Shown: in pieces, positions 8,094 to 18,503 of the stretch
Layout of the letters: every line of letters starts with the position of its first letter
How positions within the stretch are numbered: the stretch's first letter is position 1
Assembly (NCBI RefSeq): GCF_002214185.1
Contig: NZ_CP022161.1
Span: 124,001 to 188,000, forward strand
Source of the DNA: Streptomyces capitiformicae
GTDB taxonomy: Bacteria; Actinomycetota; Actinomycetes; Streptomycetales; Streptomycetaceae
Direction: 5' to 3'
Length of the DNA stretch: 64,000 bases
Notes under the pieces: model-generated
What the model saw: the letters and a program-made list of their open reading frames with translations, nothing else
What the model was told of the DNA's origin: nothing
Database searches by the model: none
Program-made: the position numbers and the translations under genes

Positions 8094-9008
8094 TCAGCGG
8101 TACCCCGTCGTGTCGGCCGGCTTCCCCGCGTCCTGGACCTCGACGAGATAACGCCACGCGTCGGGGCGGCTGCCGTCGAGGTCGGTGAAGCCGTACACCT
8201 GGGCGAGGCCGCCGCTGGAGAGGGACTCGCCGTTGAAGCGGGCGACTTCGGGGTCGGCTGCCAGGGCGGCGACGGCGCGGCCGACGTAGCGCGGGGTCTC
8301 GGAGATGGCGAAGTGGGGGACGCGGTCGAGGGCGTCGCGCCAGTTGTCCTCGCTGACGTCGTAGTGGTCGAGCATCATCTCCGAGCGCAGCCACCCGGGG
8401 GTGAGGGCGACGGCGGTGGCGCCGCGCGGGCCGAGTTCGTGGCCCAGCGCGAACGCCATGCGGAGGACGGAGGACTTGGCGAGGTCGTAGAAGAAGGACA
8501 CCCGGTAGTTCTCGCGGTTGTAGTCGTCCGTGCCGTCGGTCATCTCGACCACGAGGCCGCCGGGGTTGCGCAGGAGCAGGGGCAGCGCGTGGTGGTTGGT
8601 GATGGCGTGCGTCTCGACGGCGAGTCGCAGCAGCCGCAGGCCGTTGTCGAGGTCGTGCTCCCAGACCGGGCTGTCCCATGCGAAGAGCTTCTCGCCGCCC
8701 CAGATGTCGTTGACGAGGACATCGAGCCGGCCCTGCTCGTCCGAGATACGGTCCACCAGGGTCCGGACCTGTGACGGTTCGAGATGGTCGGTGGGTACGG
8801 GGATGCCCTGGCCGCCCGCCTCGGTGACCAGGTCGGCGGTGTCCTCCAGGGTCTCCGGGCGGTCGTACTCGGAGCGGTGCGCGCGGGTGGTGCGGCCGGT
8901 CACATAGACCGTGGCTCCGGCCGCGCCCAGTTCGACGGCGATCCCCCGGCCCGCGCCGCGCGACGCCCCCGCGACCAGGGCGACTTTGCCGTCCAGCGAT
9001 TTCGTCAT
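8094..9008 (-). CDS. Short-chain dehydrogenase/reductase
   Basis: This 304-residue protein is a classical-type SDR. The cofactor motif GASRGAGRGIA lies near residue 14. The structural LVNDIWGG segment stands where NAG usually occurs. The catalytic pair is YDLAK (Tyr-x3-Lys), followed by the TPGWLRSEM loop. It should oxidise or reduce an alcohol/ketone with NAD(P). It is slightly longer than the 250-residue norm because of an N-terminal insertion (GRTTRAHRSEYDRPETLED) resembling members that bind larger substrates. AGG lies upstream of the ATG. It stands alone, with convergent and same-strand neighbours, so the substrate is unknown. Confidence 0.88.
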   Translation of the reverse strand: MTKSLDGKVALVAGASRGAGRGIAVELGAAGATVYVTGRTTRAHRSEYDRPETLEDTADLVTEAGGQGIPVPTDHLEPSQVRTLVDRISDEQGRLDVLVNDIWGGEKLFAWDSPVWEHDLDNGLRLLRLAVETHAITNHHALPLLLRNPGGLVVEMTDGTDDYNRENYRVSFFYDLAKSSVLRMAFALGHELGPRGATAVALTPGWLRSEMMLDHYDVSEDNWRDALDRVPHFAISETPRYVGRAVAALAADPEVARFNGESLSSGGLAQVYGFTDLDGSRPDAWRYLVEVQDAGKPADTTGYR

Positions 9009-9116
9009 GTCCGACCTCCCGTGTGTGTGGCTGCGATCTTCAGGGACGCCTGGTGTGCGTCGGCGTCCACGACACGAGGGTGTCTTGGAAGCCGGACATC
9101 TTCTGTCGGGTTTTCG

Positions 9117-9160
9117 GACCGGGGCCGACTGCCATGCCTTCGCGGCAGTCGGCCCCGGTC
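9117..9160 (-). terminator. Hairpin terminator after the formaldehyde detoxification pair
   Basis: A perfect 17-bp inverted repeat (9117-9133 against 9144-9160) with a 10-base loop lies 5 bp beyond the stop of the metallo-beta-lactamase gene. There is no clear T-run, which is normal for Streptomyces hairpins. Confidence 0.75.
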
Positions 9161-9165
9161 GGTAC

Positions 9166-9795
9166 TCAGTGGCCGCGGGCGATCCACTCCTCCAGATGCG
9201 GTGCCTCGGCTCCGATCGTCGTGCTGTCGCCGTGGCCGGTGCGGACGACCGTGTCCGGTGGGAGGGCCAGGAGACGGTCGCGGATGGAGTCGATGATGGT
9301 CGGGAAGTGGGAGTAGGAGCGGCCGGTGGCGCCGGGGCCGCCGGCGAAGAGGGTGTCGCCGGTGAAGACGGTGCCGAGGCCGGGGTCGTACAGGCAGACG
9401 GCGCCCGGGGCGTGGCCGGGGGTGTGCAGGACGGTCAGGTCGGCGCCGGCGGCCTCGATGATCTGGCCGTCGGCCAGCCAGTGGTCGGGCAGGCGGTCGG
9501 GGTGGGTCTGCTTCCACAGCGGCAGGTCGTCCGGGTGGAGCCAGATCGGTGCGCCGGTGCGCTCGGCGAGGGCGGGCGCGGCGTCGATGTGGTCGTTGTG
9601 GGCGTGGGTGCAGACGATGGCCGACAGCCTGCGGTCGCCGACCGCCTCGGCGATGGCGTCGGCGTCGTGGGCGGCGTCGATGACGATCACCTCGTGGTCG
9701 TCGCCGACGAGCCAGACGTTGTTGTCGACGTCCCAGGTGCCGCCGTCGAGGCTGAACTGGCCCGAGGTGACGAGGTGTTCGATGCGCGCGGCCAT
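9166..9795 (-). CDS. Metallo-beta-lactamase-fold hydrolase paired with MscR
   Basis: The 209-residue protein carries the metal motif THAHNDHID (HxHxDH, about residue 70) and further ligand regions LHTPGHAPG and FTGDTLF, ending with a conserved RTGHGDST. These are features of glyoxalase II-like thioesterases. It overlaps the S-(hydroxymethyl)mycothiol dehydrogenase stop by one base (TGATG). The same pairing is known in mycobacteria (Rv2259/Rv2260). The likely job is to hydrolyse S-formylmycothiol or another mycothiol thioester to formate plus mycothiol. The specific substrate is inferred from context. Confidence 0.85.
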   Translation of the reverse strand: MAARIEHLVTSGQFSLDGGTWDVDNNVWLVGDDHEVIVIDAAHDADAIAEAVGDRRLSAIVCTHAHNDHIDAAPALAERTGAPIWLHPDDLPLWKQTHPDRLPDHWLADGQIIEAAGADLTVLHTPGHAPGAVCLYDPGLGTVFTGDTLFAGGPGATGRSYSHFPTIIDSIRDRLLALPPDTVVRTGHGDSTTIGAEAPHLEEWIARGH

Positions 9796-10883
9796 CAGAG
9801 CGTCACCACCGAACGCAGGACGTCGCCGCCGTGCATCCGCTCGAAGGCCTTCTCCACGTCGTCGAGTCCGATGGTCTCGGTGACGAACGCCTCCAGATCC
9901 AGTCGGCCCTGGAGGTAGAGGTTGATCAGCATGGGGAAGTCCCGGTCCGGCAGGCAGTCGCCGTACCAACTCGACTTGAGCGCGCCGCCGCGGCCGAAGA
10001 CGTCCAGCAGCGGCAGTTCCAGTTTCATCTCGGGTGTCGGTACGCCGACGAGGACGACCGTGCCGGCCAGGTCGCGGGCGTAGAAGGCCTGCTTGTACGT
10101 CTCGGGGCGGCCGACCGCCTCGATGACGACGTCGGCGCCGAAGCCGCCGGTCAGCTCGCGGATCGCCTCGACCGGGTCGGTGTCCTTGGAGTTGACGGTG
10201 TGGGTGGCGCCGATGTTCTTGGCGGTGGTCAGCTTCCGGTCGTCGATGTCCACGGCGATGATCTTCTCGGCGCCGGCCAGCCGGGACCCGGCGATGGCCG
10301 CGTCCCCGACGCCGCCGCAGCCGATGACGGCGACGCTGTCGCCCCGGCCCACGTTGCCGGTGTTGATCGCGGCTCCGATACCGGCCATCACCCCGCAGCC
10401 CAGCAGTCCGGCGACCGCGGGGGCTGCTGCCGGGTCGACCTTGGTGCACTGCCCGGCGGCGACGAGCGTCTTGTCCGCGAAGGCGCCGATGCCGAGGGCG
10501 GGTGACAGTTCCTGTCCGGTCGAGGCGAGGGTCATCTTCTGGGTGGCGTTGTGCGTGGCGAAGCAGTACCAGGGCCGCCCACGTCGGCAGGCCCGGCAAT
10601 TGCCGCACACCGCACGCCAGTTGAGGATGACGAAATCACCGGGAGCCACGTCCGTGACGCCCGCGCCGACCGCCTCCACCACACCGGCGGCCTCATGGCC
10701 GAGCAGGAAGGGGAAGTCGTCGTTGATGCCCCCCTGCTTGTAGTGCAGGTCGGTGTGGCACACCCCGCACGCCTGCACCTGCACCACGGCCTCCCCCGGC
10801 CCCGGATCGGGGACGACGATGGTCTCGATCCGCACCGGTTCGTTCCTGCCCGGTGCGATCACGCCGCGTACTTCCTGCGCCAT
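9795..10883 (-). CDS. mscR: S-(hydroxymethyl)mycothiol dehydrogenase (formaldehyde detoxification)
   Basis: This 362-residue zinc alcohol dehydrogenase has the catalytic zinc motif [14 protein letters not shown] and GHEAAG, and the structural zinc cysteines in [15 protein letters not shown]. The NAD-binding GCGGVGDAA is near residue 185. [12 protein letters not shown] matches the mycothiol-dependent formaldehyde dehydrogenase subgroup. It oxidises the spontaneous adduct of formaldehyde and mycothiol to S-formylmycothiol, also acting on S-nitrosomycothiol in homologues. GGAAGG lies upstream of the ATG. It leads a two-gene operon with the hydrolase and is divergent from the sulfane-sulfur operon. 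Both systems depend on low-molecular-weight thiols. Confidence 0.92.
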   Translation of the reverse strand: MAQEVRGVIAPGRNEPVRIETIVVPDPGPGEAVVQVQACGVCHTDLHYKQGGINDDFPFLLGHEAAGVVEAVGAGVTDVAPGDFVILNWRAVCGNCRACRRGRPWYCFATHNATQKMTLASTGQELSPALGIGAFADKTLVAAGQCTKVDPAAAPAVAGLLGCGVMAGIGAAINTGNVGRGDSVAVIGCGGVGDAAIAGSRLAGAEKIIAVDIDDRKLTTAKNIGATHTVNSKDTDPVEAIRELTGGFGADVVIEAVGRPETYKQAFYARDLAGTVVLVGVPTPEMKLELPLLDVFGRGGALKSSWYGDCLPDRDFPMLINLYLQGRLDLEAFVTETIGLDDVEKAFERMHGGDVLRSVVTL

Positions 10884-11001
10884 GGTGAACCCTTCCTTCG
10901 ATCCCAGGTGGACGGTCGCCCGCCCATGGTCACCCTACGGACCGACCAGCCGGTAAGGCCTCCGGCGGGTGCGGAACCGTGGCCGAAAAGGCTGCCACTG
11001 G

Positions 11002-11017
11002 ATACCCCCCTAGGTAT
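11002..11017. promoter_or_regulatory. CstR/CsoR-type operator 1
   Basis: ATACCCCCCTAGGTAT is a 16-bp inverted repeat with ATACC/GGTAT ends. It lies 83 bp upstream of the persulfide dioxygenase start and matches two further copies nearby. The presumed ligand is the CstR-like repressor encoded at 13580-13867. Confidence 0.7.
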
Positions 11018-11036
11018 CCCTGCTACTGTGTCCTAC

Positions 11037-11052
11037 ATACCCCCTGGGGTAT
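11037..11052. promoter_or_regulatory. CstR/CsoR-type operator 2
   Basis: ATACCCCCTGGGGTAT is a near-perfect 16-bp palindrome placed 33 bp upstream of the persulfide dioxygenase ATG, 35 bp from operator 1. A G-C tract flanked by TA-rich ends is the usual CsoR/CstR recognition pattern. Binding here would block the promoter of the dioxygenase-exporter operon. Confidence 0.8.
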
Positions 11053-11084
11053 TTTCGGATCCGAACGAGGAGAGGAGTGCCGCC

Positions 11085-12785
11085 ATGTACTTCGTCGACA
11101 CCATCGAGGTGCCGGGGCTGGGTAACCGCGGCTATCTGGCGGGCGGCCCGCGCGGCGCCGTGGCGGTCGATCCACCGCGGGACATCGACCGGATGATCAC
11201 GGCCGCTGCCCGGCGGGACGTGCGGATCGCGTACGTCGTCGAGACGCACGTCCACAACGACTACGTCACCGGCGGCCTGGAGCTCGCCCGGCTGACCGGC
11301 GCCGCCTACCTGGTGCCCGCCGCGGCACGGGTGGCCTACCAGCGGGTGCCGGTGCACGACGGCGACACCGTGGAGGTCGAAGCGGGTCTGACGCTGCGCG
11401 CCGTGGCCACCCCGGGGCACACCCCGCACCACACCGCGTACGTCCTTCAGGAGGGCGGCCGTGCGGTGGCCGCGTTCACCGGCGGCTCCCTGCTCATCGG
11501 CACGGTCGGGCGCCCGGATCTGGTCGAGCCCCGGCTGACCGGCGAGCTGGCCCGCGCCCAGCATGCCTCGGCGCACCGGCTGGCCGAGACGCTGCCGGAC
11601 GACACCCGGGTCCTGCCGACACACGGCTTCGGCAGCTTCTGTGCCTCCGGGCGGCCGACGGGCGACACCACGACCGTCGGGCACGAGCGGGTCACCAACG
11701 AAGCCCTGGTCAAGGACGAGGAGACGTTCGTCGCCGAACTGCTGGCCGCGCTCGACGACGTACCGGCGTACTACACGCACATGGGACCCGCCAACGCGCA
11801 GGGGCCCGCCCCGGTGGACCTGACCCCGCCGGCCCTGGCGGATGCCGAGGAGATCGCCGCGCGGCTGGCGGCGGGTGAGTGGGTCGTGGACCTGCGCAAC
11901 CGGGTCGCGTTCGCCGAGGGGCATGTGGCTGGGACGGTGAACTTCGAGGCGGACGGGCAGCTCGCCACGTATCTCGCCTGGCTGCTGCCGTGGGGCAAGC
12001 CGGTGACGCTGCTCGCCGAGTCGGCGGAGCAACTCGCCGATGCCCAGCGAGAGTTGGTGCGGGTCGGCATCGACCGTCCCGCCGCGGCGGCGACCGGCTC
12101 ACCCGTCGACTGGCTGCGCGAGAGCGAGCGAGCGCGCTCCTTCCCGCGCGGCACCTTCGCCGACCTGGCGAAGGCCTACGGCGACGGGGACGGGGTGGTC
12201 GTGCTCGACGTCCGGCGTGACTCCGAGCGTGCGGCGGGGCATATCGCGGGCTCGACACACATCCCGGTGCACCGGCTGCGCGACCGGCTCGGCGAGATAC
12301 CCGACGGCACCGTGTGGGTGCACTGCGCCGGCGGGATGCGGGCCGGCATCGCCGCCTCGCTGCTCGACGCGGCCGGGCGGAACGTGGTGGCCGTGGACGA
12401 CGGATTCGCGTCCGCGGCCGAGGCCGGGCTGCCCATGGCGCGCATCACGCCGGTCCGGGCCCACGAACGCACCGGCGCGGACGGCGACGCCGTACTCCTC
12501 GATGTCCGTGAGCCGGAGGAATGGGCGGCTGGGCATGCTCCGGCCGCGGTGCACACCCCGTTGTCCGCGCTCACGGCCGGGGCTCCCCTGCCCCGGCACG
12601 CCCAGCACCGCCCCCTCGTCGCGATCTGCCGCTCCGGCCGGCGTTCCCAGGAGGCCGCCACCCTGCTCCGGGCCCGCGGCGCGGACGTGGTGGACGTCAG
12701 CGGGGGCATGCTGGCGTGGGCGGAGGCGGGGCTGCCCGTGGTCACCGAGGCCTCGCCCGGCACGACCGGTGGCCCGGCGGCGTGA
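11085..12785 (+). CDS. CstB-like persulfide dioxygenase fused to rhodanese domains
   Basis: The protein has 566 residues. Residues 1-240 form an ETHE1-type metallo-beta-lactamase domain (THVHNDYVTGG, ATPGHTPHH, LPTHGFGSFC). It oxidises glutathione-, mycothiol- or other low-weight persulfides to sulfite with non-heme iron and oxygen. Three rhodanese-like units follow: about 255-345 without a catalytic cysteine (a pseudo-rhodanese), 370-455 with HCAGGMRAG, and 465-555 with CRSGRRS. Staphylococcal CstB has only one active rhodanese after the pseudo-domain, so this copy appears extended. Together the units could convert persulfide to sulfite and thiosulfate. The AGGAGAGGAG ribosome site is strong. 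Two CstR-type operators precede it, and the sulfite exporter gene overlaps its end. Confidence 0.9.
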   Translation: MYFVDTIEVPGLGNRGYLAGGPRGAVAVDPPRDIDRMITAAARRDVRIAYVVETHVHNDYVTGGLELARLTGAAYLVPAAARVAYQRVPVHDGDTVEVEAGLTLRAVATPGHTPHHTAYVLQEGGRAVAAFTGGSLLIGTVGRPDLVEPRLTGELARAQHASAHRLAETLPDDTRVLPTHGFGSFCASGRPTGDTTTVGHERVTNEALVKDEETFVAELLAALDDVPAYYTHMGPANAQGPAPVDLTPPALADAEEIAARLAAGEWVVDLRNRVAFAEGHVAGTVNFEADGQLATYLAWLLPWGKPVTLLAESAEQLADAQRELVRVGIDRPAAAATGSPVDWLRESERARSFPRGTFADLAKAYGDGDGVVVLDVRRDSERAAGHIAGSTHIPVHRLRDRLGEIPDGTVWVHCAGGMRAGIAASLLDAAGRNVVAVDDGFASAAEAGLPMARITPVRAHERTGADGDAVLLDVREPEEWAAGHAPAAVHTPLSALTAGAPLPRHAQHRPLVAICRSGRRSQEAATLLRARGADVVDVSGGMLAWAEAGLPVVTEASPGTTGGPAA

Positions 12786-13528
12786 GCACTCTCCTTCTCG
12801 CCCTGCTCGCCGGGGGCGTGATCGGGCTGTCGCTCGGAGCGCTGGGCGGTGGGGGCAGTGTGCTCGCGGTGCCCGCGCTGATCTATCTGCTCGGTTTCAC
12901 CCCGGCCGCGGCGACGACGGCGAGCCTGGTGATCGTCACGGTCACGTCGGCGACCGCACTGGCCGCGCACACCCGGGCGGGGACGGTACGCCTGCGTGGC
13001 GGGGCCCTGTTCGCGGCGGCGGGTCTGGCGCCCTCGGTGCTGGGCGGCACGCTGTCCGCGGGTCTGCCGCCCGCCCTGCTGACCGGGGCCTTCGCGGTGG
13101 TGGCGGGGCTGGCCGCGTACCGGATGCTGCGGCCCTCGGCCACGCGGCGGGAGGAGTCGACCGTACGGACGAGCCGGGTCGCCCTGTCCGGGGCCGGGCT
13201 CGGCGCGGTCACCGGTGTGCTCGGGGTGGGCGGCGGTTTCCTCGCCGTACCGGCCCTGGTGAACGTGGTGCGGCTGCGCATGCGCGACGCCGTGGGCACC
13301 AGCCTGCTCGTCATCACGGTGAACTCGCTGGCCGCGCTGGCCGCTCGCGCGGGCGCCGCCGAAAGCCTCGACTGGGCGGTCGTCGCCCCGTTCGCCGGGG
13401 CCGCGATCCTCGGCGCCTGGGACGGCAAGCGGCTGGCCGACAAGGTCTCCGGGGACACCCTCCGGCGGATCTTCGCCTGGGTACTGCTGGCGGTGGCCGC
13501 GTTCATGCTGGTGGACGCGATGATGTGA
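12782..13528 (+). CDS. TauE/SafE family sulfite or sulfur-compound exporter
   Basis: The 248-residue protein is mostly hydrophobic with about seven to eight membrane helices. It shows the duplicated TauE signature: GALGGGGSVLAVPALIYLLG in the first half and GVLGVGGGFLAVPALVNVV in the second. The GTG start overlaps the dioxygenase stop (GTGA), so the two are co-translated. Sulfite produced by the upstream enzyme is the obvious cargo, although family members also carry sulfoacetate, thiosulfate or other anions. It is controlled with the upstream gene. Confidence 0.88.
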   Translation: MSTLLLALLAGGVIGLSLGALGGGGSVLAVPALIYLLGFTPAAATTASLVIVTVTSATALAAHTRAGTVRLRGGALFAAAGLAPSVLGGTLSAGLPPALLTGAFAVVAGLAAYRMLRPSATRREESTVRTSRVALSGAGLGAVTGVLGVGGGFLAVPALVNVVRLRMRDAVGTSLLVITVNSLAALAARAGAAESLDWAVVAPFAGAAILGAWDGKRLADKVSGDTLRRIFAWVLLAVAAFMLVDAMM

Positions 13529-13579
13529 CCCGGCCGCACCGCCTGGCCCTGGGGACAGCGCGGCCGCGCGCCGGACCCC

Positions 13580-14540
<961 letters not shown>

Positions 14541-14673
14541 CGGGTACGGGAGTTGCGGGACCGGAGGGCGCCGGCTGCCGATCGAAAAGGCCTTCCCGGC
14601 GCTCCTCACCCCCGACGTAGGCTGAAGCTCCGCGCCCCGTCCCCACTCCCCGACCGATCTGCCGAGGAGCTTC

Positions 14674-16449
14674 GTGAGCACCCCTGAGACCAGAGCCGAA
14701 CAGCAGCCCGCATGGCGGCAATTGCTCGGCTATGTACGACCCCACCGTTGGGCACTTCTGCTGGGCGCACTGCTGTCCCTCGTCACCGGCGCGACCGGTC
14801 TCGCACTGCCCCTGGTGGCCCGCGAGCTGATCGACGACCTCTCGCACGACCGGGCCATCACCTGGGCCCTGGTCCTGATGTCGGTGCTGGTCGTCGGCAA
14901 CGCGGCGCTGGGCGCGCTGGGTTCGTACGTACTGCGGCGCACGGCGGAGTCGGTGGTGCTCGGTGCGCGGCGCGCGCTGTCGTCGTATCTGCTGCGGCTG
15001 CGCATCACGGCGGTCGACCGCACCGAGCCGGGCGACCTGATGGCGCGAATAACCTCCGACACCACCCTGCTGCGCGAGGTCACCACCGACACGCTCGTGG
15101 GCCTCGGCACCGGCGGGCTCACGCTGGTCGCGACGGTGGTGCTGATGGGTCTGGTCGACCCGGTGCTGCTGATCGTCACCCTCGGCGTGATTCTCGGCGC
15201 GGGCACGGTGTTCGGGGTGATCGTGCCGCGCATCAACCGGGCGAGCCGTGCCGCGCAGGACGCGGTCGGCGCGATGGGCGCCTCGCTGGAGCGGATCCTC
15301 GGCGCGCTGCGCACGGTCAAGGCGTCCGGTGCCGAGCACCGCGAGGAGGAGACCATCCACGCGGCGGCCAGGGAGTCGTGGCGGCAGAGCGTACGGGCCG
15401 CCAAGTGGTCGGCGGCCGCGGGCAACACGGCCGGGCTGGCCATGCAGATGGCGTTCATCACCGTGCTGGCGGTGGGCGGCGCCCGGGTCGCGACCGGCGC
15501 GATCGACGTGGGCACGCTGGTGGCGTTCCTGCTGTACGTCTTCTATCTGATGTCGCCCATTCAGCAGGTCGTGGGCGCGATCACCCAGTACCAGACCGGC
15601 GCCGCCGCGCTCGCCCGCATCCAGGAGGCGCTGCGTCTGCCCGCCGAGCCGGCCGCCCGGCCCGCGCCGCTGCCGGCGCCCGACGCGGAACCAGCCGCCC
15701 TGGCCTTCGACGACGTCCGTTTCCGCTACGCCGACGACCTTCCGTACGTCCACCACGGGGTGACCTTCGAGGTGCCGGCCCGGGGCATGACGGCGTTCGT
15801 GGGGCCCTCGGGCGCGGGCAAGACCACGGTTTTCTCCCTCATCGAGCGGTTCTACGACCCCGAGGCGGGCGTCATCACGGTCGACGGCTGTGATGTCACC
15901 GAGTGGGAACTCGCGGAACTGCGGTCGGCGATCGGCTATGTGGAGCAGGACGCGCCCGTGCTGTCCGGCTCCCTGCGCGACAACCTGCTGCTGGGCAACC
16001 CGGAGGCCGGCGAGAACGATGTCGCACGGGTGTTGAAGACGACCCGGCTCGACGGTCTGGTCGCCAAGCTCCCGCAGGGGCTTCAGACCCTGGTCGGCCA
16101 TCGGGGCACCAAGCTCTCCGGCGGTGAGCGTCAGCGCGTCGCCATCGCCCGGGCCCTGCTGCGCCGCCCACGGCTGCTGCTGCTCGACGAGGCGACCAGT
16201 CAGCTGGACGCGGTGAACGAGGCGGCGCTGCGGGACACGGTCGCCGATGTGTCCCGTACGACCACGGTGCTGGTCGTCGCCCACCGGCTGTCCACGGTGA
16301 CGATGGCCGACCGCATCGTCGTCATGGACGCCGGGCGCGTCCGCGCGGTCGGCACCCATCGTGAACTGGTGGCCGCCGACCCGCTGTACGCGGAGTTGGC
16401 GGCCACACAGTTCCTGGCGTCCGATCAGAACGGCGATCAGAAGGGGTAG
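14674..16449 (+). CDS. ABC exporter, fused membrane and ATPase domains
   Basis: This 591-residue half-transporter should work as a homodimer or with a partner encoded elsewhere. Residues about 25-310 form the six-helix membrane domain ([20 protein letters not shown] onward). The ATPase follows with Walker [10 protein letters not shown], signature LSGGERQR, Walker [13 protein letters not shown] and the switch histidine in VVAHRLST. It resembles MsbA/BmrA-type multidrug or lipid exporters. A GTG start at 14674 has GAGGAG seven bases upstream. Its last 13 bp overlap the convergent aldehyde dehydrogenase gene. Cargo unknown. Confidence 0.88.
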   Translation: MSTPETRAEQQPAWRQLLGYVRPHRWALLLGALLSLVTGATGLALPLVARELIDDLSHDRAITWALVLMSVLVVGNAALGALGSYVLRRTAESVVLGARRALSSYLLRLRITAVDRTEPGDLMARITSDTTLLREVTTDTLVGLGTGGLTLVATVVLMGLVDPVLLIVTLGVILGAGTVFGVIVPRINRASRAAQDAVGAMGASLERILGALRTVKASGAEHREEETIHAAARESWRQSVRAAKWSAAAGNTAGLAMQMAFITVLAVGGARVATGAIDVGTLVAFLLYVFYLMSPIQQVVGAITQYQTGAAALARIQEALRLPAEPAARPAPLPAPDAEPAALAFDDVRFRYADDLPYVHHGVTFEVPARGMTAFVGPSGAGKTTVFSLIERFYDPEAGVITVDGCDVTEWELAELRSAIGYVEQDAPVLSGSLRDNLLLGNPEAGENDVARVLKTTRLDGLVAKLPQGLQTLVGHRGTKLSGGERQRVAIARALLRRPRLLLLDEATSQLDAVNEAALRDTVADVSRTTTVLVVAHRLSTVTMADRIVVMDAGRVRAVGTHRELVAADPLYAELAATQFLASDQNGDQKG

Positions 16450-17897
16450 TGCGCCTGCTGGGTGGCGATGGTCAGCCAGCGGGTGTTCGAGAAGGCCTCG
16501 ATGCCCCAGCGGCCGCCGAACCGCCCGTAGCCGGAGGCCTTCACGCCGCCGAAGGGGGCCTGCGGTTCGTCAGCCACGGACTGGTCGTTGATGTGCACGA
16601 TCCCGGTGCGGATCCGGCGCGCGACGGCCAGGCCGTGGGTGGCGTTCTCGGTGATGATGCCGCAGGTCAGGCCGTTGTCGGTGTCGTTCGCGATCTCCAC
16701 GGCGGTGTCGTCGGCGGCGAACGTCTCCAGGACGCAGAGCGGGCCGAAGGACTCCGTGTAGTAGAGGTCGGCGTCCTTGGGGACGTTGGTGAGCACGGTC
16801 GCCGGGTGTACGGCGCCCTCCGGCTGTCCGCCCCCGGTGAGCACCGTGGCGCCCTTGGCGACCGCGTCCTTCACCAGAGCCGCGATCCGCTCGGCGGCCG
16901 AGGCGCTGACCAGCGGTCCGACCACCGTGTGCGGGTCGTTCGGGTCGCCGGACTGCAGAGTGGAGACCTTGGCGGTGAACTTCTGCGCGAACTCCTCGGC
17001 CAGCGACTCGTGGACGAGGATCCGGTCGCCGGACATGCAGATCTGTCCGGCGTTCATGAAGACGCTGAAGGTGACGGCGTCGACCGCGTAGTCCACGTCG
17101 GCGTCGTCGAGCACGATGACCGCGTTCTTGCCGCCCAACTCCAGTACGGCGGGCTTGAGATGGCGTGCCGAGAGCTCACCGATGATCCGGCCGACGCCGG
17201 TGGAGCCGGTGAAGTTCACCGCCCGCACCCGCGGGTCCGAGACCAGCGCCTCGGCGATCTCCGCCGCGTCCGCGCGGTCGTTGGTGACCACGTTGAGCAC
17301 GCCGTCGGGCAGCCCCGCCTCCCGGAACACGTCCGCGACCAGCAGCCCGCAGGCGATGGGCGCGTCCTCGCTGGGCTTGACGACGACGGTGTTGCCCGCG
17401 GCGAGCGGTGCCGCCACGGCGCGTACGCCGAGGATGACGGGCGCGTTCCAGGGGGCGAACGCGGCGACCACGCCCAGCGGTTCGCGCACCGCGAGGCCCA
17501 GCGCGCCCTGTTGCTGGCTGCTGAGCACCTCACCGCGCGGCGCGGTGATCGCGGCCGCCGCCTCACGCAGGATGTTGGCGGCCAGCATCACGTTGAACAG
17601 TGCCCAGGGCCGGGTGCCGCCCGCCTCGCGTGCCATGATCTCGGCGACCTGCTCGCCCCGGCCCTCCAGCAGATCGGCGGCCTTGAAGAAGATCGCGCGC
17701 CGGGCGAAGGGAGCGAGCGCCGCCCACTCCTCGAACGCCGCGTCGGCGGCGTCCACGGCCCGCCGGACGTCTTCGGGACCTGCCGCCGCGACGGTCGCGT
17801 ACACCTCCCCGGTGTACGGGTCGAGGTCTTCGGCGGTGCGGCCGGACGTGGCGGGCACGTCCTTGCCACCGATCAACAGGTCACGGGCTATGGCCAT
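16437..17897 (-). CDS. NAD(P)-dependent aldehyde dehydrogenase (vanillin/benzaldehyde-type)
   Basis: This 486-residue enzyme has the full ALDH set: [11 protein letters not shown], the cofactor FTGSTGVG, the general-base glutamate in LELGGKNAV, the catalytic cysteine in [11 protein letters not shown] and ESFGPLC. The GGTRPW segment and overall order resemble vanillin, salicylaldehyde or benzaldehyde dehydrogenases. It oxidises an aldehyde to a carboxylate. The ATG at 17897 has GAGGAAG seven bases upstream; longer forms lack one. The promoter region holds a 26-bp AT-rich palindrome at 17975-18000, pointing to a dedicated repressor that is not obviously encoded nearby. Confidence 0.9.
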   Translation of the reverse strand: MAIARDLLIGGKDVPATSGRTAEDLDPYTGEVYATVAAAGPEDVRRAVDAADAAFEEWAALAPFARRAIFFKAADLLEGRGEQVAEIMAREAGGTRPWALFNVMLAANILREAAAAITAPRGEVLSSQQQGALGLAVREPLGVVAAFAPWNAPVILGVRAVAAPLAAGNTVVVKPSEDAPIACGLLVADVFREAGLPDGVLNVVTNDRADAAEIAEALVSDPRVRAVNFTGSTGVGRIIGELSARHLKPAVLELGGKNAVIVLDDADVDYAVDAVTFSVFMNAGQICMSGDRILVHESLAEEFAQKFTAKVSTLQSGDPNDPHTVVGPLVSASAAERIAALVKDAVAKGATVLTGGGQPEGAVHPATVLTNVPKDADLYYTESFGPLCVLETFAADDTAVEIANDTDNGLTCGIITENATHGLAVARRIRTGIVHINDQSVADEPQAPFGGVKASGYGRFGGRWGIEAFSNTRWLTIATQQAHYPF

Positions 17898-17974
17898 GGT
17901 GCGGCTTCCTCGGGGTACGTATCGACGACTTGTACGCGGGGTACGCGGGAGAAACGCAATGTGCGGGTTTGTTC

Positions 17975-18000
17975 GTAAAGTGAAATTCAATTCACGTTAC
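17975..18000. promoter_or_regulatory. Long AT-rich palindromic operator between ALDH and NTF2-like genes
   Basis: Nested arms GTAA/TTAC and GTGAA/TTCAC flank the six-base centre ATTCAA. The site is strikingly AT-rich for this genome and lies 78 bp from the ALDH start and 124 bp from the divergent gene. It has the shape of a TetR- or GntR-type operator controlling both genes. Confidence 0.7.
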
Positions 18001-18123
18001 TGTCCCGTGATGTTCTGTCCGGGCGCCGGGGAATGTCAAGAGCCCCGCCCTGTCCCGCCGACTGCGTTTGCCGTGTCCCCTGCGGCGGAGGAGCCTCGAA
18101 GGAGAGGACGAAGGAGGTCACCC

Positions 18124-18495
18124 ATGGGCACTGCGGCAAGCCCCGCCTTCGACACCGAAGCGCTGCGCAGGGGCACGGAGCAGGCGAACGCGGCGACACT
18201 GCTGTCGCTCTACGCGGACGACGCCGAGATACGCGTCGTGGACCGCAACACCCAGCCCAGCCACCCCAAGGTCATGCACGGGCGGGCCGAGATCGGCGAC
18301 ATGCTCGAAGAGATCTGCAGCCGGGACATGACGCACAAGCTGGAACAGTGCGTCGTCCAGGGCGACCAGGTCGCCTACACCGAGTCCTGCGAGTATCCCG
18401 ACGGGGTGCGGGTGCTGGCGAGTTCGATGATCTCGCTGCGGGACGGCAAGATCGTCGACCAAACGCTGATCCAGGCCTGGGACGAGGACTCCTAG
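18124..18495 (+). CDS. NTF2/SnoaL-like small protein
   Basis: This 123-residue protein fits the NTF2-like cone fold: an N-terminal helix with the LLSLYADDAEIRVVDRN motif, and a C-terminal sheet ending in MISLRDGKIVDQTLIQAWDED. Family members are ligand-binding proteins, isomerases or cyclases such as SnoaL, and many have no assigned reaction. AAGGAGG precedes the ATG by six bases. It is divergent from the aldehyde dehydrogenase over a shared palindrome, so a joint role in handling an aldehyde or its precursor is possible. No catalytic residues can be assigned with confidence. Confidence 0.8.
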   Translation: MGTAASPAFDTEALRRGTEQANAATLLSLYADDAEIRVVDRNTQPSHPKVMHGRAEIGDMLEEICSRDMTHKLEQCVVQGDQVAYTESCEYPDGVRVLASSMISLRDGKIVDQTLIQAWDEDS

Positions 18496-18503
18496 GTCAA
18501 CGG

